Of a stretch of DNA of 64,000 nucleotides, positions 43,108-54,017 are shown piece by piece. The notes beneath the pieces were generated by a model, which made no database searches, was not told where the DNA came from, and was given only the letters and a program-made list of their open reading frames with translations. The stretch spans positions 347,493 to 411,492 of the forward strand of contig JAKJHU010000158.1 in assembly GCA_022316685.1 (NCBI GenBank). Reading direction: 5' to 3'. Within the stretch, counting starts at the first letter, position 1. Each line of letters starts with the position of its first letter. The stretch comes from Progne subis subis (lineage: Eukaryota; Chordata; Aves; Passeriformes; Hirundinidae). A program made the translations under genes and the position numbers.

Positions 43108-43627
43108 TTGCCGGGGTTCAATGGAGTGCACTTCCCAGCCTCACCTCACCTCGCGTGCTCCCGCTCCGTTCACTCCGCGCACAGCACAGCGCACACGCGA
43201 TGTCTGCGCGCCCTTCAGCCGCGAATCCGCCGTTCTCCTCCTCCGAGGCACCAAAAGGCCGTGCTGGGGAAGCAGGGAAGGGCAGGAAGCGCTGCTGGGG
43301 CTCTGTCTGCCCCTAGCTCCACGGAAAAAGGCGCCGTGCGAGAGAGCGGAGTCCCGGAGGCGGCGAGAGCAGAAGAACAATGAGCTCCCAGCCCGGGCAT
43401 TGTGTGCAGCCACCTCCTGCTCTTCCCTCCAGACCCGGCCACAAACACCCAAAATCACTCCTGGGCCACGCCGGGCACGGAAAGGAACCCCCTCCATCAT
43501 CGGTGGGGCAAACTCGGGCAGGAAAAACGGGAGGAGGTGTCTTTACCTGGAGTGCTTTTATTATCATAGAAACGTTTCCACGCCTCTTAACCACCATGGA
43601 TTTCTCAATTCTAAGGGAGCTGGATAA

Positions 43628-43631
43628 TAAA

Positions 43632-43662
<31 letters not shown>

Positions 43663-43676
43663 AAAAGAAAAAGAAA
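43628..43676 (+). repeat. A-rich (AAAAAAAG)n tract
   Basis: Units of seven or eight A separated by G. Confidence 0.92.
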
Positions 43677-44314
43677 CCCCAAAATGTTTGCCTGGAAATA
43701 CCAGAACAATAAAAAAATGTTGTACATTGCACGTTATTCAAAAATTTGACATGCGCCTTTCACAACCAAGAACTACTTCTTTTGACACAGTGTTCATTTT
43801 CATCTGGTTAAACCCCACATTTTACAACAGACACATTACCTGAATTGTCACTTCAGATCTGTTCTGAGAAAGCATTTCTACCGAATTCTAACAGGATGAA
43901 CTAGTGCATGAGGCTCCTCAATCCAGCTGCACTGGTGCACAAGCAAAATAACACCTTTGATTTCAATAATTGGCCAATGTAAGCCAGGAGTAAACAGCCA
44001 TCAGACAGCAGCCTGCTGACTGCATAAAAACCTTCTGAGCTCCTCATCTCCAAGAACGCTGCAGCTTCGAGGAAAAACTCAGCATAAGAACTCAGCGAAC
44101 CAAAATAACTGTAAGCAGCCTGTAAAAATAAATCTAAGGGCAGAGACACCTCAACAATGAATCATATTGTTTTCTCCCCAGCAATTTCTTGAGCAGTCAG
44201 TTTCAGCAATGAAGCCTCCAATGTTGTCTGCCTCCTACTACTTTCCTGGTTCTGGGCATCTTCTTTTCACGCTTTAGAAAGAGAAATGGGAACAAAACAA
44301 AACAAACGAAAGAG

Positions 44315-44318
<4 letters not shown>

Positions 44319-44356
<38 letters not shown>

Positions 44357-44380
44357 AAAAAAAAAAAGAAGAAAGAGAAA
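44319..44380 (+). repeat. Poly(A)/A-rich tract
   Basis: Thirty-five or more uninterrupted A residues, then GG and further A-rich sequence. It lies 0.4 kb from the CpG island and resembles a nucleosome-free dA:dT tract. No processed gene copy is seen next to it. Confidence 0.93.
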
Positions 44381-44684
44381 GCCCCACCCCTTTCTATGCT
44401 ACTGAAAATGTTGTGATTAAATCAATTTGCATAAAATCTTCATTTCAGGATTCCATACCTACACACATGAAAGCAAGCGTGCCTTTTAAAACAAGCTAAG
44501 TCGTTCTCCCGGGTGCGTGCATTTAAATCATACATAAGTCATACACCCCCTTTATTTGGGTGCTTAACAAGTTAAGCCTTTTCCCGAGCACATTATTCCT
44601 ATGGAGCATCAGGCAGAAACGACAAGACGAGCAGTAAAACAACGAAATAAATAAAGAAACGCGGATAAAGCAAACAACCCCCAA

Positions 44685-44707
44685 ACACACACACACACAC
44701 ACACACA
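44685..44707 (+). repeat. (CA)n microsatellite at CpG-island edge
   Basis: About 11 CA units immediately before the 45-kb CpG island. Confidence 0.95.
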
Positions 44708-45330
44708 GAGGCAGAACTCCGCCGAGGCGCTCCGTGCCCCCGCGGGAGCATCCCCGCAGCCCCGCCGGAGCTCGCTCCCTCCCCGCGCTCCCCGGGGGCG
44801 GCCGCGGCCTCTCCCCGCCACCGCGGCCCCGCGGCGCGCCCGCCGCCCACCCACCTCGGCGGGCTCTACACCATCCGCGGCGGCTCCGGGGCGCTGCCGG
44901 GACAAAGCGGCGGCGGCGGCGGCGGCGCGGGGGGAGCGAGCGGCGGGGACCCCGCGCGGTGCCTCAGCAGCGGCAGCCCAGGGGCATCTTCCCGGGGAAC
45001 AAGGAGGGGACGGAGGAGGAGGAGGAGGAGGAGGAGGAGGAGGAGGAGGAGGAGGAGCAGCGGCCGGTCCCGCGCTGCCCCCGCCCGCCCCTGCCCTCGC
45101 GCACGCACGCACCGCGGGCGCCCAGCAACGCCGCCGGCCGCGCGCCCCGCCAGTATCGCCGCGCGCCATTGGCCGCCGCGCCGCGCCGCGTGACCCGGTA
45201 GCCAATGGCAGCGCGGGATGGAGGGGATTTAAACGCGAGGGGAGGCGGGGGCGGCGCCGGGCACAAAGGCGGCGTGAGGGAGGGGCGGGATCGGCCCCGG
45301 CAGCGCTTCCCTTTGCCCCCATCCCTTTCT
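44700..45330 (-). promoter_or_regulatory. CpG island with leftward promoter and first exon, probably RERE
   Basis: A dense CpG island of about 630 bp. It has a CCAAT box on the minus strand (ATTGG at 45168-45172) and one on the plus strand (45202-45206), 30 bp apart, the usual NF-Y arrangement of housekeeping promoters. On the minus strand a consensus donor GCCGAG|GTGGGT sits after 44855, so a first exon from roughly 45.1 kb to 44855 is plausible. It would be non-coding, since no ATG with a supported protein is seen. Conserved vertebrate order (RERE then ENO1, same strand, RERE 5' end facing ENO1) makes RERE the likely gene. The strand and gene name are inferences. Confidence 0.6.
45012..45057 (+). 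repeat. (GGA)n microsatellite in CpG island
   Basis: About 15 uninterrupted GGA units, inside the proposed 5' exon on the minus strand, where they read (TCC)n. Confidence 0.95.
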
Positions 45331-45478
45331 TCCCTTCTTCCTGCATTCCTTCCTCTGGTTCTGTGGGCCGGGTTCATGATCGCTGTCCCGAGCGCCCCTG
45401 GGGTTGTTGTCGTTGTTTTGAGGTGTCTTTGTCCCCCGCTCCTCCCAGCCCAGCCCGTGCCCGCCCCGGCGCCGGCTG

Positions 45479-45700
45479 TGGAATCGCAGCACCGGTGAGG
45501 TTAGAAAAGACCTCCGGGATCATCGAGTCCAGCCATGCCCACCTTGTCTCCATCCCAGACACTGAGTCCGGAGATGGAGACTCCAAACCTCCCTGGGCAG
45601 CCTCTGCCAGTGTCTGACCACCCCTCGTGTGAGGAAATTCTGAATTTCCAAAGATCCTGACAACACCGACCTTCCAGAGGTCCGGCCCGAGCCTTCCCCG
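45479..45700 (-). mobile_element. CR1 LINE 3'-end fragment beside the CpG island
   Basis: GGTGAGGTTAGAAAAGACCT, then GGGATCATCGAGTCCAGCC and a CCACCCCTCGTGTGAGGAA block are typical of the CR1 3' end read in antisense. It lies between the 45-kb CpG island and the 49-bp minisatellite and keeps several CpGs. Confidence 0.8.
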
Positions 45701-45804
45701 GTGCAGCTTCAGGCGGAAATTGATGGAGTGGCTGAACAGCCCGGCTCGGAGAGCCCCTGAAGCCCAGCCCGCTGTCCCGGGCCGCTCCAGCCGCCCGGGG
45801 ACGG

Positions 45805-46060
45805 GGCAGCCCCGCTGAGGGCGATGCCGGTGCCCGAGGCTGGTGCAGGGCAGAGCAGCCCCGCTGAGGGCGATGCCGGTGCCCGAGGCTGGTGCAGGGC
45901 GGGGCAGCCCCGCTGAGGGCGATGCCGGTGCCCGAGGCTGGTGCCGGGCAGAGCAGCCCCGCTGAGGGCGATGCCGGTGCCCGAGGCTGGTGCCGGGCAG
46001 AGCAGCCCCGCTGAGGGCGATGCCGGTGCCCGAGGCTGGTGCAGGGCAGAGCAGCCCCGG
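45805..46060 (+). repeat. 49-bp minisatellite, 5 copies
   Basis: Repeat starts at 45807, 45856, 45905, 45954 and 46003 give an exact 49-bp period. The unit contains CAGCCCCGCTGAGGGCGATG and GCCGGTGCCCGAGGCTGGTG, with several CpGs. Copies differ mainly at GCAGGGC versus GCCGGGC. It lies 0.5 kb from the 45-kb CpG island. Confidence 0.96.
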
Positions 46061-49000
46061 TGTGGTCCCGTCCCCGTGTCCTGGACGTGTCCAACGGGCG
46101 GTGTTTGCCCCGAGCTGTCTCGTTCTCATGGATTAGTGAACAGTTATCAACCTTCGAGTAAATGTGTTTGAAGGGTCTTCAGTGGGAGGCGAGGTGCAGA
46201 ATTTTCTGGCTGTGTCAGAATCTCCAGTCCATCAGCTCTCTAAGGTTCACGCTCTCTATCAGTCACATTAAGCTGCTGTTACTGGCCCTGCACTGGATAT
46301 TCAGATTATGCATAAGTGCTTTGCTGGATAAACAGCTGATGCTGCTTCTTGCTGCTCTGTGCAGCGAGGAAGTTGACACAACAGCAGAATTCCAAATTAC
46401 TGAGTAGCAATTAATAAAACACTTGGTCACTTAGGAGATCTTTTTTAAGCTTCTTCATCTCTGAGCTATCACATATTCACAAGATAACGTGAAGGTACCG
46501 GAGCTGAAAATAGAGCAAACTTGTTATTTAACATTAACCTCACCTCTCTTCCACAGGCCAGCAAAATAAATCATATGGCTGTAAAGAAAGTCACACATTC
46601 TTCCCGGGGATCTGAGCATTTTCATGTGGAATTATATCTTCCTTCTGAAAAGGCACTCGGGTGTGTCAGGGCAGATTTTGCCCTCAATTACACTCGTGTA
46701 ACCCCAACTGTTTGCTGTCTCTGTAAACTGTCTCCATGGTCGATTCCAGTGGTGCTGCAGAGATAAGTTTGAGGCTGTTATTGCCTTCAGCAGGGGGAAG
46801 TGGGAACTGTTCTCATTGCAGAGAAGAGAACACACAAGGAGATCTGAGCTCTGCACATCAGAGGAATTCAGTTCTCTGCCCTGAACGTACAGGACAAATG
46901 TATCCCCAGCATAACTTCGGGGCCATTACCACCAGAGGGTGAGACACAGAGCTGATTGTGTTCTAATAACTAATTTAGATAAGGGTCTGGAAATGCACAT
47001 CAGTTCAGTGTCTGACACAGCCATCTCCGAGCTACACTTAGGCTGTCCTTGATAGAGCCTGATTCCATCTCTCCTATTTTCTGCACTAATTACAATTTCA
47101 TGTTCCTTGGCCTCTGGATGTCTACATTAAAATCTCCATGAATTGCCACAAAGGCAGGTTTGCCTTCAGCTTTTCCCAGTCACTCTCTCTGCAATGGGGA
47201 AATTCTCCACAGCAGCCTCTGTCCCTTTCTCTTCCTCTTTCCTCCCCTCTGCCCTGGTGATGAGTTTGGTTCATAGCCAGGGGATTGCTGCAGGACTAGC
47301 AATTGAAGCTGCTGCTTTTTTGGGATTGTCTCTTTTTTTGGCAAAATGCAGCTCTCCCTGTGGACAATAATAACCAAAACCACAGAGCTTGTCCCACGGC
47401 GTTCTCCCAGCTAAAGGCACGGGGTTTAGTTAACACAAGGAAGATCAAGGAACACCCAAATGCTGCTGAGAGAGACCTCTGTTCCTCTGCGTGGTCACTG
47501 CAGCTTTTCGTGGTTCACATCCAAGTGGAGAGAGGTCGCTGGTGGGATGAGTGGGCACGTTCTGTGTTCTATGTGTAAAATATCTGATGTTCATGCAGAT
47601 TGTCCCTGTGAGATCCTGGCAGGTCTCTGGCAAGGCAGAGTGTGACTCTCTGGATGTTCTGTGCCTCTGTGTGCCAGCGCTGCCAGGAGGTGGGAACTGC
47701 TGACACAGAGAAAGCCTAATTGGGCAAATCCACAGAGACACCTAAATTCCAGCGTGCCACACGGGGCATCCACACAGAATGTTAATCCTCACATTCCTGG
47801 TCCTTCCCCCTGCATGTTTGTGAAGATCCGAGCAGCAGAGTTTCTGCTGAGTGTTCTGGCTCTGCTCCTGGCTCCCATCCTGCTCCTGCTGCTCCTTCCC
47901 CATCTCCCACACCCTCCCTGGGTTTTGCCCTGCCTTGTCCTTTCAAGGCTCTCAGTCCCAGAGTTCAGCTCTTCTGGGCATCATCCAGATCCCCTGAGGC
48001 AATAAAACATCAGGAACTTCAAATTATTGCTATTATTGCGTTGTTGTTGTTGTCATCACGGAAAAATCACACCATGGTTCACCTGCTGCCATTCCATCTC
48101 CTCCATTTCAGGGGAAATGCTGGGTGGTTCTTTCTCCCTTTGCTAACCCTTGTCACCCATGTGGCAGTCTGTGTGGTGCATTTCACTTTTTAAAATTATC
48201 TCTTTACAAATCTGTTTTAGCCTGGCTCTTCTTTTAATAACTGACACTTTGCCAACTGATTGAAACAAAAATCTACAAGAAAAAAAAAATCTAACTAGGA
48301 GCTCTGAGGTCAAAACACACCAACAGTGAGAATTTTGTGGACACCATATCAACCCAACTAGTTAAAATAATGGAGAGGGTTGGTGGCGGGTGGGTTTTTT
48401 TTTGTTTGTTTGTTTGTTTTTTGTTGTTTTTTTTTAATTCTCCAGTCATGAAATTACAAACCAGTCCTTGACCATGACAGATGAGTCAGGTTGTAACCTC
48501 AGCAATGCAGTAGAAACTCAGCCCTAATGAAACAGGCAAATGTCAATACAGCGATTAGCTCGGGAGATAATATTCTGAGAGGCTTTTACAGATGACCTAA
48601 CTCCACTCACAAAAAAGGATTATATTCTTTCTTTCCCTTTGTCATATCTGAATACCAGCCCTTTAGCTGAAAACTGTTTGCTTTAGGGGGTTTTCTGCTT
48701 TGTTTTGTTTACTGTAGAAATCTCAGGAATTTAAAATCTCATTTCCACAGATATTACCAGAGAATTTTTGGGAAGGCTCATCCCACTTGGAGGCCAGTGC
48801 TCTGGATATGTGTGAGCTCCTCCTGGACACAGAGATCTCTGGCTAGAAGCGGCTGTATGGGTCACAATGAAAGCAGGAGTAATGGAAGTGAGATTTAAAT
48901 CAGTCTGGGCACATTCACACACAGCAGAGGGAGCAGCCCGGGGAAAAGCCCTGTGCTATTCCCTGATCTGATGCAACTTCTCCCGGGCTGGAGGAACAAG

Positions 49001-49272
49001 TTCCCAGCAGGACAGGCTGAGCTGGCAGGTGACCATGGCACAGCCACTCCTGGTGTCCCCTGGGGCCTCGGGGAGAGGGAGAAGCTCCTGGGGGTTGCCA
49101 TGGGATGGAACCCAGATCAGGGAGTCCTGGGACTCGTTCACACCCAGCCCCACCTCGGGGGCTCCCCGCAGATCCTCAGGCACCTTCAAATGCATTTCCT
49201 GCCGTCTCAAAGTGCCTTCTCTCTGCATTGGCTCAGCCCCTCTGTTTTGCCAGGGAGTTCTGAACACATGGG
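46061..49272. other. Intergenic between proposed RERE promoter and ENO1
   Basis: AT-rich unique sequence. No gene recognised. Confidence 0.6.
48394..48436 (+). repeat. T-rich (TTTG)n tract
   Basis: Poly(T) with four TTTG units in the middle. Confidence 0.92.
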
Positions 49273-49390
49273 TCACGGAATCATTAAGGTGGAAAAGCCC
49301 TGTGACATCACCCAGCCCAACCATTAACCCTGCCCAGGGCACCACCAAAACATGTCCCTACACACCTCCCAAATACCCCAGGAATTTGGG
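49273..49390 (-). mobile_element. CR1 LINE 3'-end fragment
   Basis: The plus strand carries GGAATCATTAAGGTGGAAAA, then AGCCCAACCATTAACCCTGC and an ACATGTCCCTA block. This matches the antisense of the CR1 3' end common in birds. It lies between the 45-kb CpG island and ENO1. Confidence 0.8.
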
Positions 49391-50169
49391 GGGGAAAACT
49401 CTGTTTCCTGTGTGACCTTCTCAGGTTCCTAACATACAGCACATACAACCACGAAATTTCTGGGTTTAATATTTTGAATATTTTAAAACATCCCAGAAAT
49501 GTAAAATGTTATAAATTAGTTTCCTCATTAAATTAAAAAAAAATTTAAAACCTTTTTATCTTTTAAAGGTTTTCAATTTCCCTGACTCAGACCATTTCCT
49601 AGTGGGTTCTGCATAATGAATATTAGCAGAGGTTGGCTTACCACTGTGTCTGGTGAGACTCATTTATCAAAGCCCAGGATGTGCACCGTGCAAAGGGAAA
49701 AAAAATCCCATTGAAAGGGAACAAAAAAATTTCAGCCCTAACAATCGCTCCTCTCATTTTTGTAAACTTGGGCATGTTCCAGTGCATGTGGAGAGGGGAC
49801 AAAATGGCATCTGCAGAACATGAAACGTGTCTAACGAGAGATTTGTGCACCTTGAAAGGCACCGGTGCTGAAGCTGCAAATGACTAATGAGTCTTTCCTC
49901 ATGAGCGGGATTAATTGCATCACCCCTTGATGCTCAGCTCTGTATCCTGCTTACACCTAGGGACAGGCACAGGAACCCATTCTGGGATTTACATACCAGA
50001 TAAAACCTGCTAAACAAATGAAATAGAACTAACTTGCTTTCAACCCCAAACAGCTGCTGGATGGTACCAACATCACAAACTGACAGCAGCCCTTTGAAGC
50101 AGGGAGCTGGGAAAGGGATCCAAGCACCACAGGATTTGGGGTGATTTTTTTTGTTGTGCTTTTTGGTAC

Positions 50170-50555
50170 CTTTTCACTTTCAAGCCTTGCAGCCTCGTGT
50201 CTGAGCAGCCACTGCACTCTGAGTTCGTGCACATTCACTCACACAAACACATCCAGCTCTGTGGCCACACACACAAAATCTCGAGGCTTTTCCATCTCCT
50301 TTCCAGCAGCAAAGCCATTTTCCATCAGGCCATGCCCTGCAGATGCACAAGGACAAGGAGCCTTGTGCACATCCAGCTCAGAGTGGGTATTTTCAATGTC
50401 TTCTGAACTCCTGGACTTTGCTAAAGGGAATTCACTGTCAGCCACAAGCACAGCTGGCTCATTTCTACATTCCTTACAGTTAATATCAATTGATTGCTCA
50501 TAATCAATTATCGACCGAGTGCTCACAATACGGGCAGATGTAGAACCAGCTGAAT
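50170..50555 (-). CDS. Possible coding exon, unrecognised protein
   Basis: On the minus strand a good acceptor (pyrimidine tract, then CACGTCAG) precedes 50555. The frame then runs 104 codons to a TGA at 50241-50239. It includes SIIDYEQSIDINCKECRN, SRSSEDIENTHSELDV and GLMENGFAAGKEMEKPRDF. Codons favour G in the first position and the composition is acidic and non-repetitive, as in real coding sequence. After the TGA the same frame continues as VNVHELRVQWLLRHEAARLE to an AAG|GTACC donor-like site at 50170. It may be a genuine terminal exon, or an exon broken by one stop. I do not recognise the family, and a chance open frame is still possible. Confidence 0.3.
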
Positions 50556-50636
50556 CTGACGTGCGGGGGAGGGAAGAGGAGCCCCAAGCTCTGGCTTGGT
50601 GCTTTCTGCAAACCTCTCCTGCTCCCGTGGGACACC

Positions 50637-50939
50637 TCAGCCGGGCACTTTCTGCATCCCCATGGTAAATCCACCACTCCTCCTCCAGTGCAGGAAGCAG
50701 TAAATGGATTTACAAGCTTCCCTTCTTGTCCTAAGTGACCGGCTCCGCTTTGAGCTGTTATAAATGACCAAAGCATTCAGGGGAGAGATGGATTGATTTC
50801 GGATTCGCGTTTTTGTCCTTCCCACTGCAAATTGCTCCTCCAGGAGGAGGTGCCTGACTCCCACCTCCTCCTTGTAGCTGCTCTTTCTCTGCTGTTGCAA
50901 CACTGCTGCCTTTGATGGCACCTCTGAATGGACTTTTCT
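50637..50939 (-). CDS. Possible coding exon, unrecognised protein
   Basis: A strong acceptor (CTCTCTCCCTTCAG) precedes about 50938 on the minus strand. One frame reads HSEVPSKAAVLQQQRKSSYK onward through LLLEEQFAVGRTKTRIRNQS and ALVIYNSSKRSRSLRTRREA to a stop near 50637. A second frame is also open as far as about 50758, so the frame is not settled. It lies upstream, in transcript order, of the candidate exon at 50170-50555 and could belong to the same gene. No family recognised. Confidence 0.22.
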   Translation of the reverse strand, partial: RKVHSEVPSKAAVLQQQRKSSYKEEVGVRHLLLEEQFAVGRTKTRIRNQSISPLNALVIYNSSKRSRSLRTRREACKSIYCFLHWRRSGGFTMGMQKVPG

Positions 50940-51155
50940 GAAGGGAGAGAGAACAGAGCAACAGCAATGGGAACATTTCCATTTCAAGCACCATCTCTTT
51001 TTCCCCCTCAGCACTTGTTATCTTCAAAGCACGGTACAAAACCGGCTGAGGAATCCTCCCCAGCGCCCTGGAAAGCGTCACCCACTGCCGGGGACAGTGA
51101 CACAAGCCAGCGGCAGGGAAATGACACAAGAGAGCCGAGCTCTGGGTGCGTGCGG

Positions 51156-51236
51156 GGGCTGAGCAGGAGTCAAACCTGCGGCTGCCCCGTGGGGCCTCCG
51201 TCCTCTGGAGAGCCTTGCTCTTAACATCCCTCACCC
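51156..51236 (-). pseudogene. Degenerate tRNA-like fold
   Basis: On the minus strand a perfect T-arm (GCAGG, 7-nt loop TTTGACT, CCTGC) is followed by TCA-G-CCC, which pairs with GGGTGAG at the 5' end except for one bulged G. A CCCC/GGGG variable arm and a 7-nt loop (AGAGGAC) on a CTCC/GGAG stem suggest a class II tRNA ancestor. T33 is missing and the D-arm is poor, so it is a pseudogene at best. Confidence 0.2.
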
Positions 51237-51833
51237 TGACCAGCTGGGCAAGAGCATTTCAGGGTTTGTTCAGTACCAGAGAAACCTGCCTGCCTTGCTG
51301 GAGCCATGCACCCCTCCTGTTTGGGGGCTCGGACCTGGAAACATCTGCCCTTCCTTGGGAGCACGAGCCCTGCCCTGGGGCTGCTCCCGCCCAGGCGCTT
51401 TCCCGGCTCGTTGTCCCAGGGAACTCTACGCCCTGTGCCCACCACAGGCACCCCCAGCCCCATCAGCAGCGGGCACTGAGCCGCGCTGGCCCCGGCTGCT
51501 CCGGCACGCACCGCTGTCAGCGAGGCGTCGGCTTGCCTGGCCTTCGGCCAAGGGCTTCATTTTGCAGAATTAGCCCGAATTCCTCCTTTCTCCTGTAACT
51601 GGCACCTGGGTGATTCAATGCGTGTGTTTCCAGACAGCGCTGCGCCTCTGCTTCAGGCCTGAGATTTTACCACACGCTCATTTCAGTGTGGCACAAGGAA
51701 GTCATCTGGGCTATGTGATTATTTTCTTCCTCATAGTTTATTTTTATCTGTCATTTTTATCATCTGAGTTCTTTATTCAACCCCTTTTCTTCCTTCATTC
51801 CTCAGTTCTCTTCCTTGTGGGTTTTTTTGGGGA

Positions 51834-51858
51834 TTTTTTTTTTTTTTTTTTTTTTTTT
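51834..51858 (+). repeat. Poly(T) tract
   Basis: Twenty-five T residues. Confidence 0.93.
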
Positions 51859-52056
51859 AACCTCCAGGTTTTCGTAGCAGAACTGAGGTCTGCAGCTGGT
51901 TTGGCTTTACTTCTTCTCCTTGTTCCCCTTCTCCACACGCTGCATTTCCAATGTCAGTGTCTGTCCATGGACACAAAGTGCATTCAAAGCGCACCTGGTT
52001 CCCCCTGGGTCTCTCTCCCGGCAGAAAGGGGCATACCTGGGCTCGCCAGGATGGGA

Positions 52057-52096
52057 CAGCTCCAGCTCCAGCTCCAGCTCCAGCTGCAGCTCCAGC
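52057..52096 (+). repeat. (CAGCTC)n hexanucleotide repeat
   Basis: Six or seven units of CAGCTC, one altered to CAGCTG. Confidence 0.93.
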
Positions 52097-53990
52097 ACCA
52101 CCCTGGTGACCCAGCAGGGAGAGGCCACGTTCCCCGTGCTCAGAGGAGCCGGGTTCCTGCGTTCTCACACCCACCCACAGCTCCTATCTGCAGGGAAATC
52201 ATTTCACCCTGCAACACAAATGAACAGCAAAATAAAAGCTTCCCAAGGGAGTGGTGGGTCTGAGCTGGTGCCTGGCAGCTCCTTCAGTGCTGCTGTGAAA
52301 GGGAGCGTGAGGCCACAGCCCCGGAGCTGCTGGGGGTGGGCAGGGCTGGCTCAGCCCTGTCCCGGTGGCACAGCCACCCCCGGTGTCCTGGCAGAGCTCA
52401 GCCCCAGCCGCTGGGAGGGAAGGTCAGCAGGGATGTCCTCACTCCCACCAGAGGCTCACATCTGGCAGCAAAGCCAAACTTTGAATCATCTGGTCTCTCA
52501 AGATCACTGAGGGATGGCAACATTCCTTCCTGTCCAGGGCAAACTCATCGGCCCAGGGCCTGTACGAGACCTCAAAACCAACGTGAGGAAATAACTGCTA
52601 GCAGCAGGCTGGGCTAAAGGCAGAAAAGCCACCCCTACAAACCTAGAAACAGAGCCAGGGGTAACGGGAGAGCTTTCCCACTGCACTCCTCTGCAGGACT
52701 CCATTATAAATCCTGTTACCTGAACGGCTCCCAGGAGCACCACCTGCCTCTCCCCTCTGCCCATCAGTCAGCACAGCTCTGCTCCTAAGCCTGGCTGCTA
52801 TTCTCAGAGCAGCCTCCCAGCTCGTGTTTGCTAAGCTGATGCCTCCTCTGCTCCAAGGAGTGCCATCCCTGCAAATTATTGCAGTAATAAAGCCACTGGC
52901 TGTGCCACATTTGCTCTCTGTTATAAAGCACAGCCTTTCGAGTCCAACTCCGTGGGGACAGCACAGAAAGGTGAGGAGCTGTGCAGCGGGAGCTGAGCCC
53001 TGATTAAGGAGCAGACACAGCTCCCCCCCCTCCAGCACTGCAGGTTCAGCTCTTGATTTTCAGCAATCAAATCTTGTTCCCTATTCACTTATTCCCCTCA
53101 CTCCAAACACACACAGCGTTACCAATCATTCACTTTTCTCTAACACGCATAAAATTCTTATCTACAAACCCCAGCCCCACGTTCCAGCACTTCCCCACTC
53201 GGGGCTCTTTTCTTCCTTTGCAAGTGACTCCTTTCAACGCTGCAGCCTCATTAGGGAGAGCCTGAATCTGCTGCAGCTGGAAGCACCTTGCTGATCTGGC
53301 CCAAATACTCTCTGAGATTGAACTTGAAAGCTTTATGCAAGGGGTTTGATGGGACAGGTGAGCACAGCGCCTGACACGGCGGGGTTGAGTCACGGTGCAG
53401 GGAGGAACACGCGGTTCAATGGCAGCAGACTCCAGCTTTGGGCTGTGCAGCCCAAGCAATGTTCCAACCCTGCCATTTCCCGGTTATTTTAAGGCACTGA
53501 CACACCTGGTAATTGACCTGTAACTGTTCTCTCCACCTCCTCCGACAAGGTGTGAACGATAATGAATTCATGCCCGGCTCCAGTGGCAGTGTTAACCAGC
53601 ACAAGTGGAAGGGGCTTTTGTCAGAGCCGGGACTGAGCTAAGATTCCAGCCTGGTTTTCCCCACATTAATGTGGCTGCACACAAGCACAGCAGCCCCGGT
53701 GCCAGGCCCTGCTCATGTCACTTATTTCATCACAGCCTCACTGCCCTTCGGGCTTTGGTCGATCTATGGCAACCAGTGACCTGATTTTCCAGCTCCTTTT
53801 GCTTTCTGATGCTTATTAAAAGAAAATCACCAGGTGGAAAGAGAGGCCCAGGTAAGAGGGTTGAGCATTTGGACTTCACTTACTGAAGTGCCAGGTGAGG
53901 AACAGCCCTACTCATGCTCCTGAACACAGCTCTACTAAAAAAAGCCTCCTAAATCACTCTGCAGATATTAGGATCTGCCTCTTTGAGGGG

Positions 53991-54017
53991 AAAAAAAAAA
54001 AGAAAAAAAAAAAAAAA
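53991..54017 (+). repeat. Poly(A) tract
   Basis: A-rich run with one G, 0.8 kb beyond the ENO1 poly(A) site. Confidence 0.9.

Larger units (their letters stand above)
41946..44684. other. Approach to the CpG island
   Basis: Includes a moderately CpG-rich patch at about 43.13-43.46 kb, which may be a CpG shore or small upstream element, plus the (GGAA)n and A-rich tracts. The 314-residue frame at 42.68-43.63 kb resembles no protein I know. Confidence 0.55.

Noticed and set aside
42683..43627. 314-residue plus-strand frame
   Set aside because: Low-complexity, crosses a GGAA microsatellite and a CpG patch; no recognisable domain or conserved motif.
44599..45501. Frames up to 245 residues in the 45-kb island
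   Set aside because: Same CpG-island artefact, including poly-serine, poly-leucine or poly-glutamate runs from (GGA)n.
45374..46129. 251-residue minus-strand frame
   Set aside because: Reads through a CR1 fragment and the 49-bp minisatellite.
51857..52764. Possible additional exons of a cysteine-rich receptor upstream of the 50-kb coding-like stretches
   Set aside because: Isolated short frames with cysteines and some fair splice sites exist, but they do not join into a consistent reading frame.
53490..53604. Exon-like minus-strand stretch ending at an ACCAG|GTGTGT donor
   Set aside because: About 30 open codons only, a stop shortly upstream, no clear acceptor and no recognised protein.
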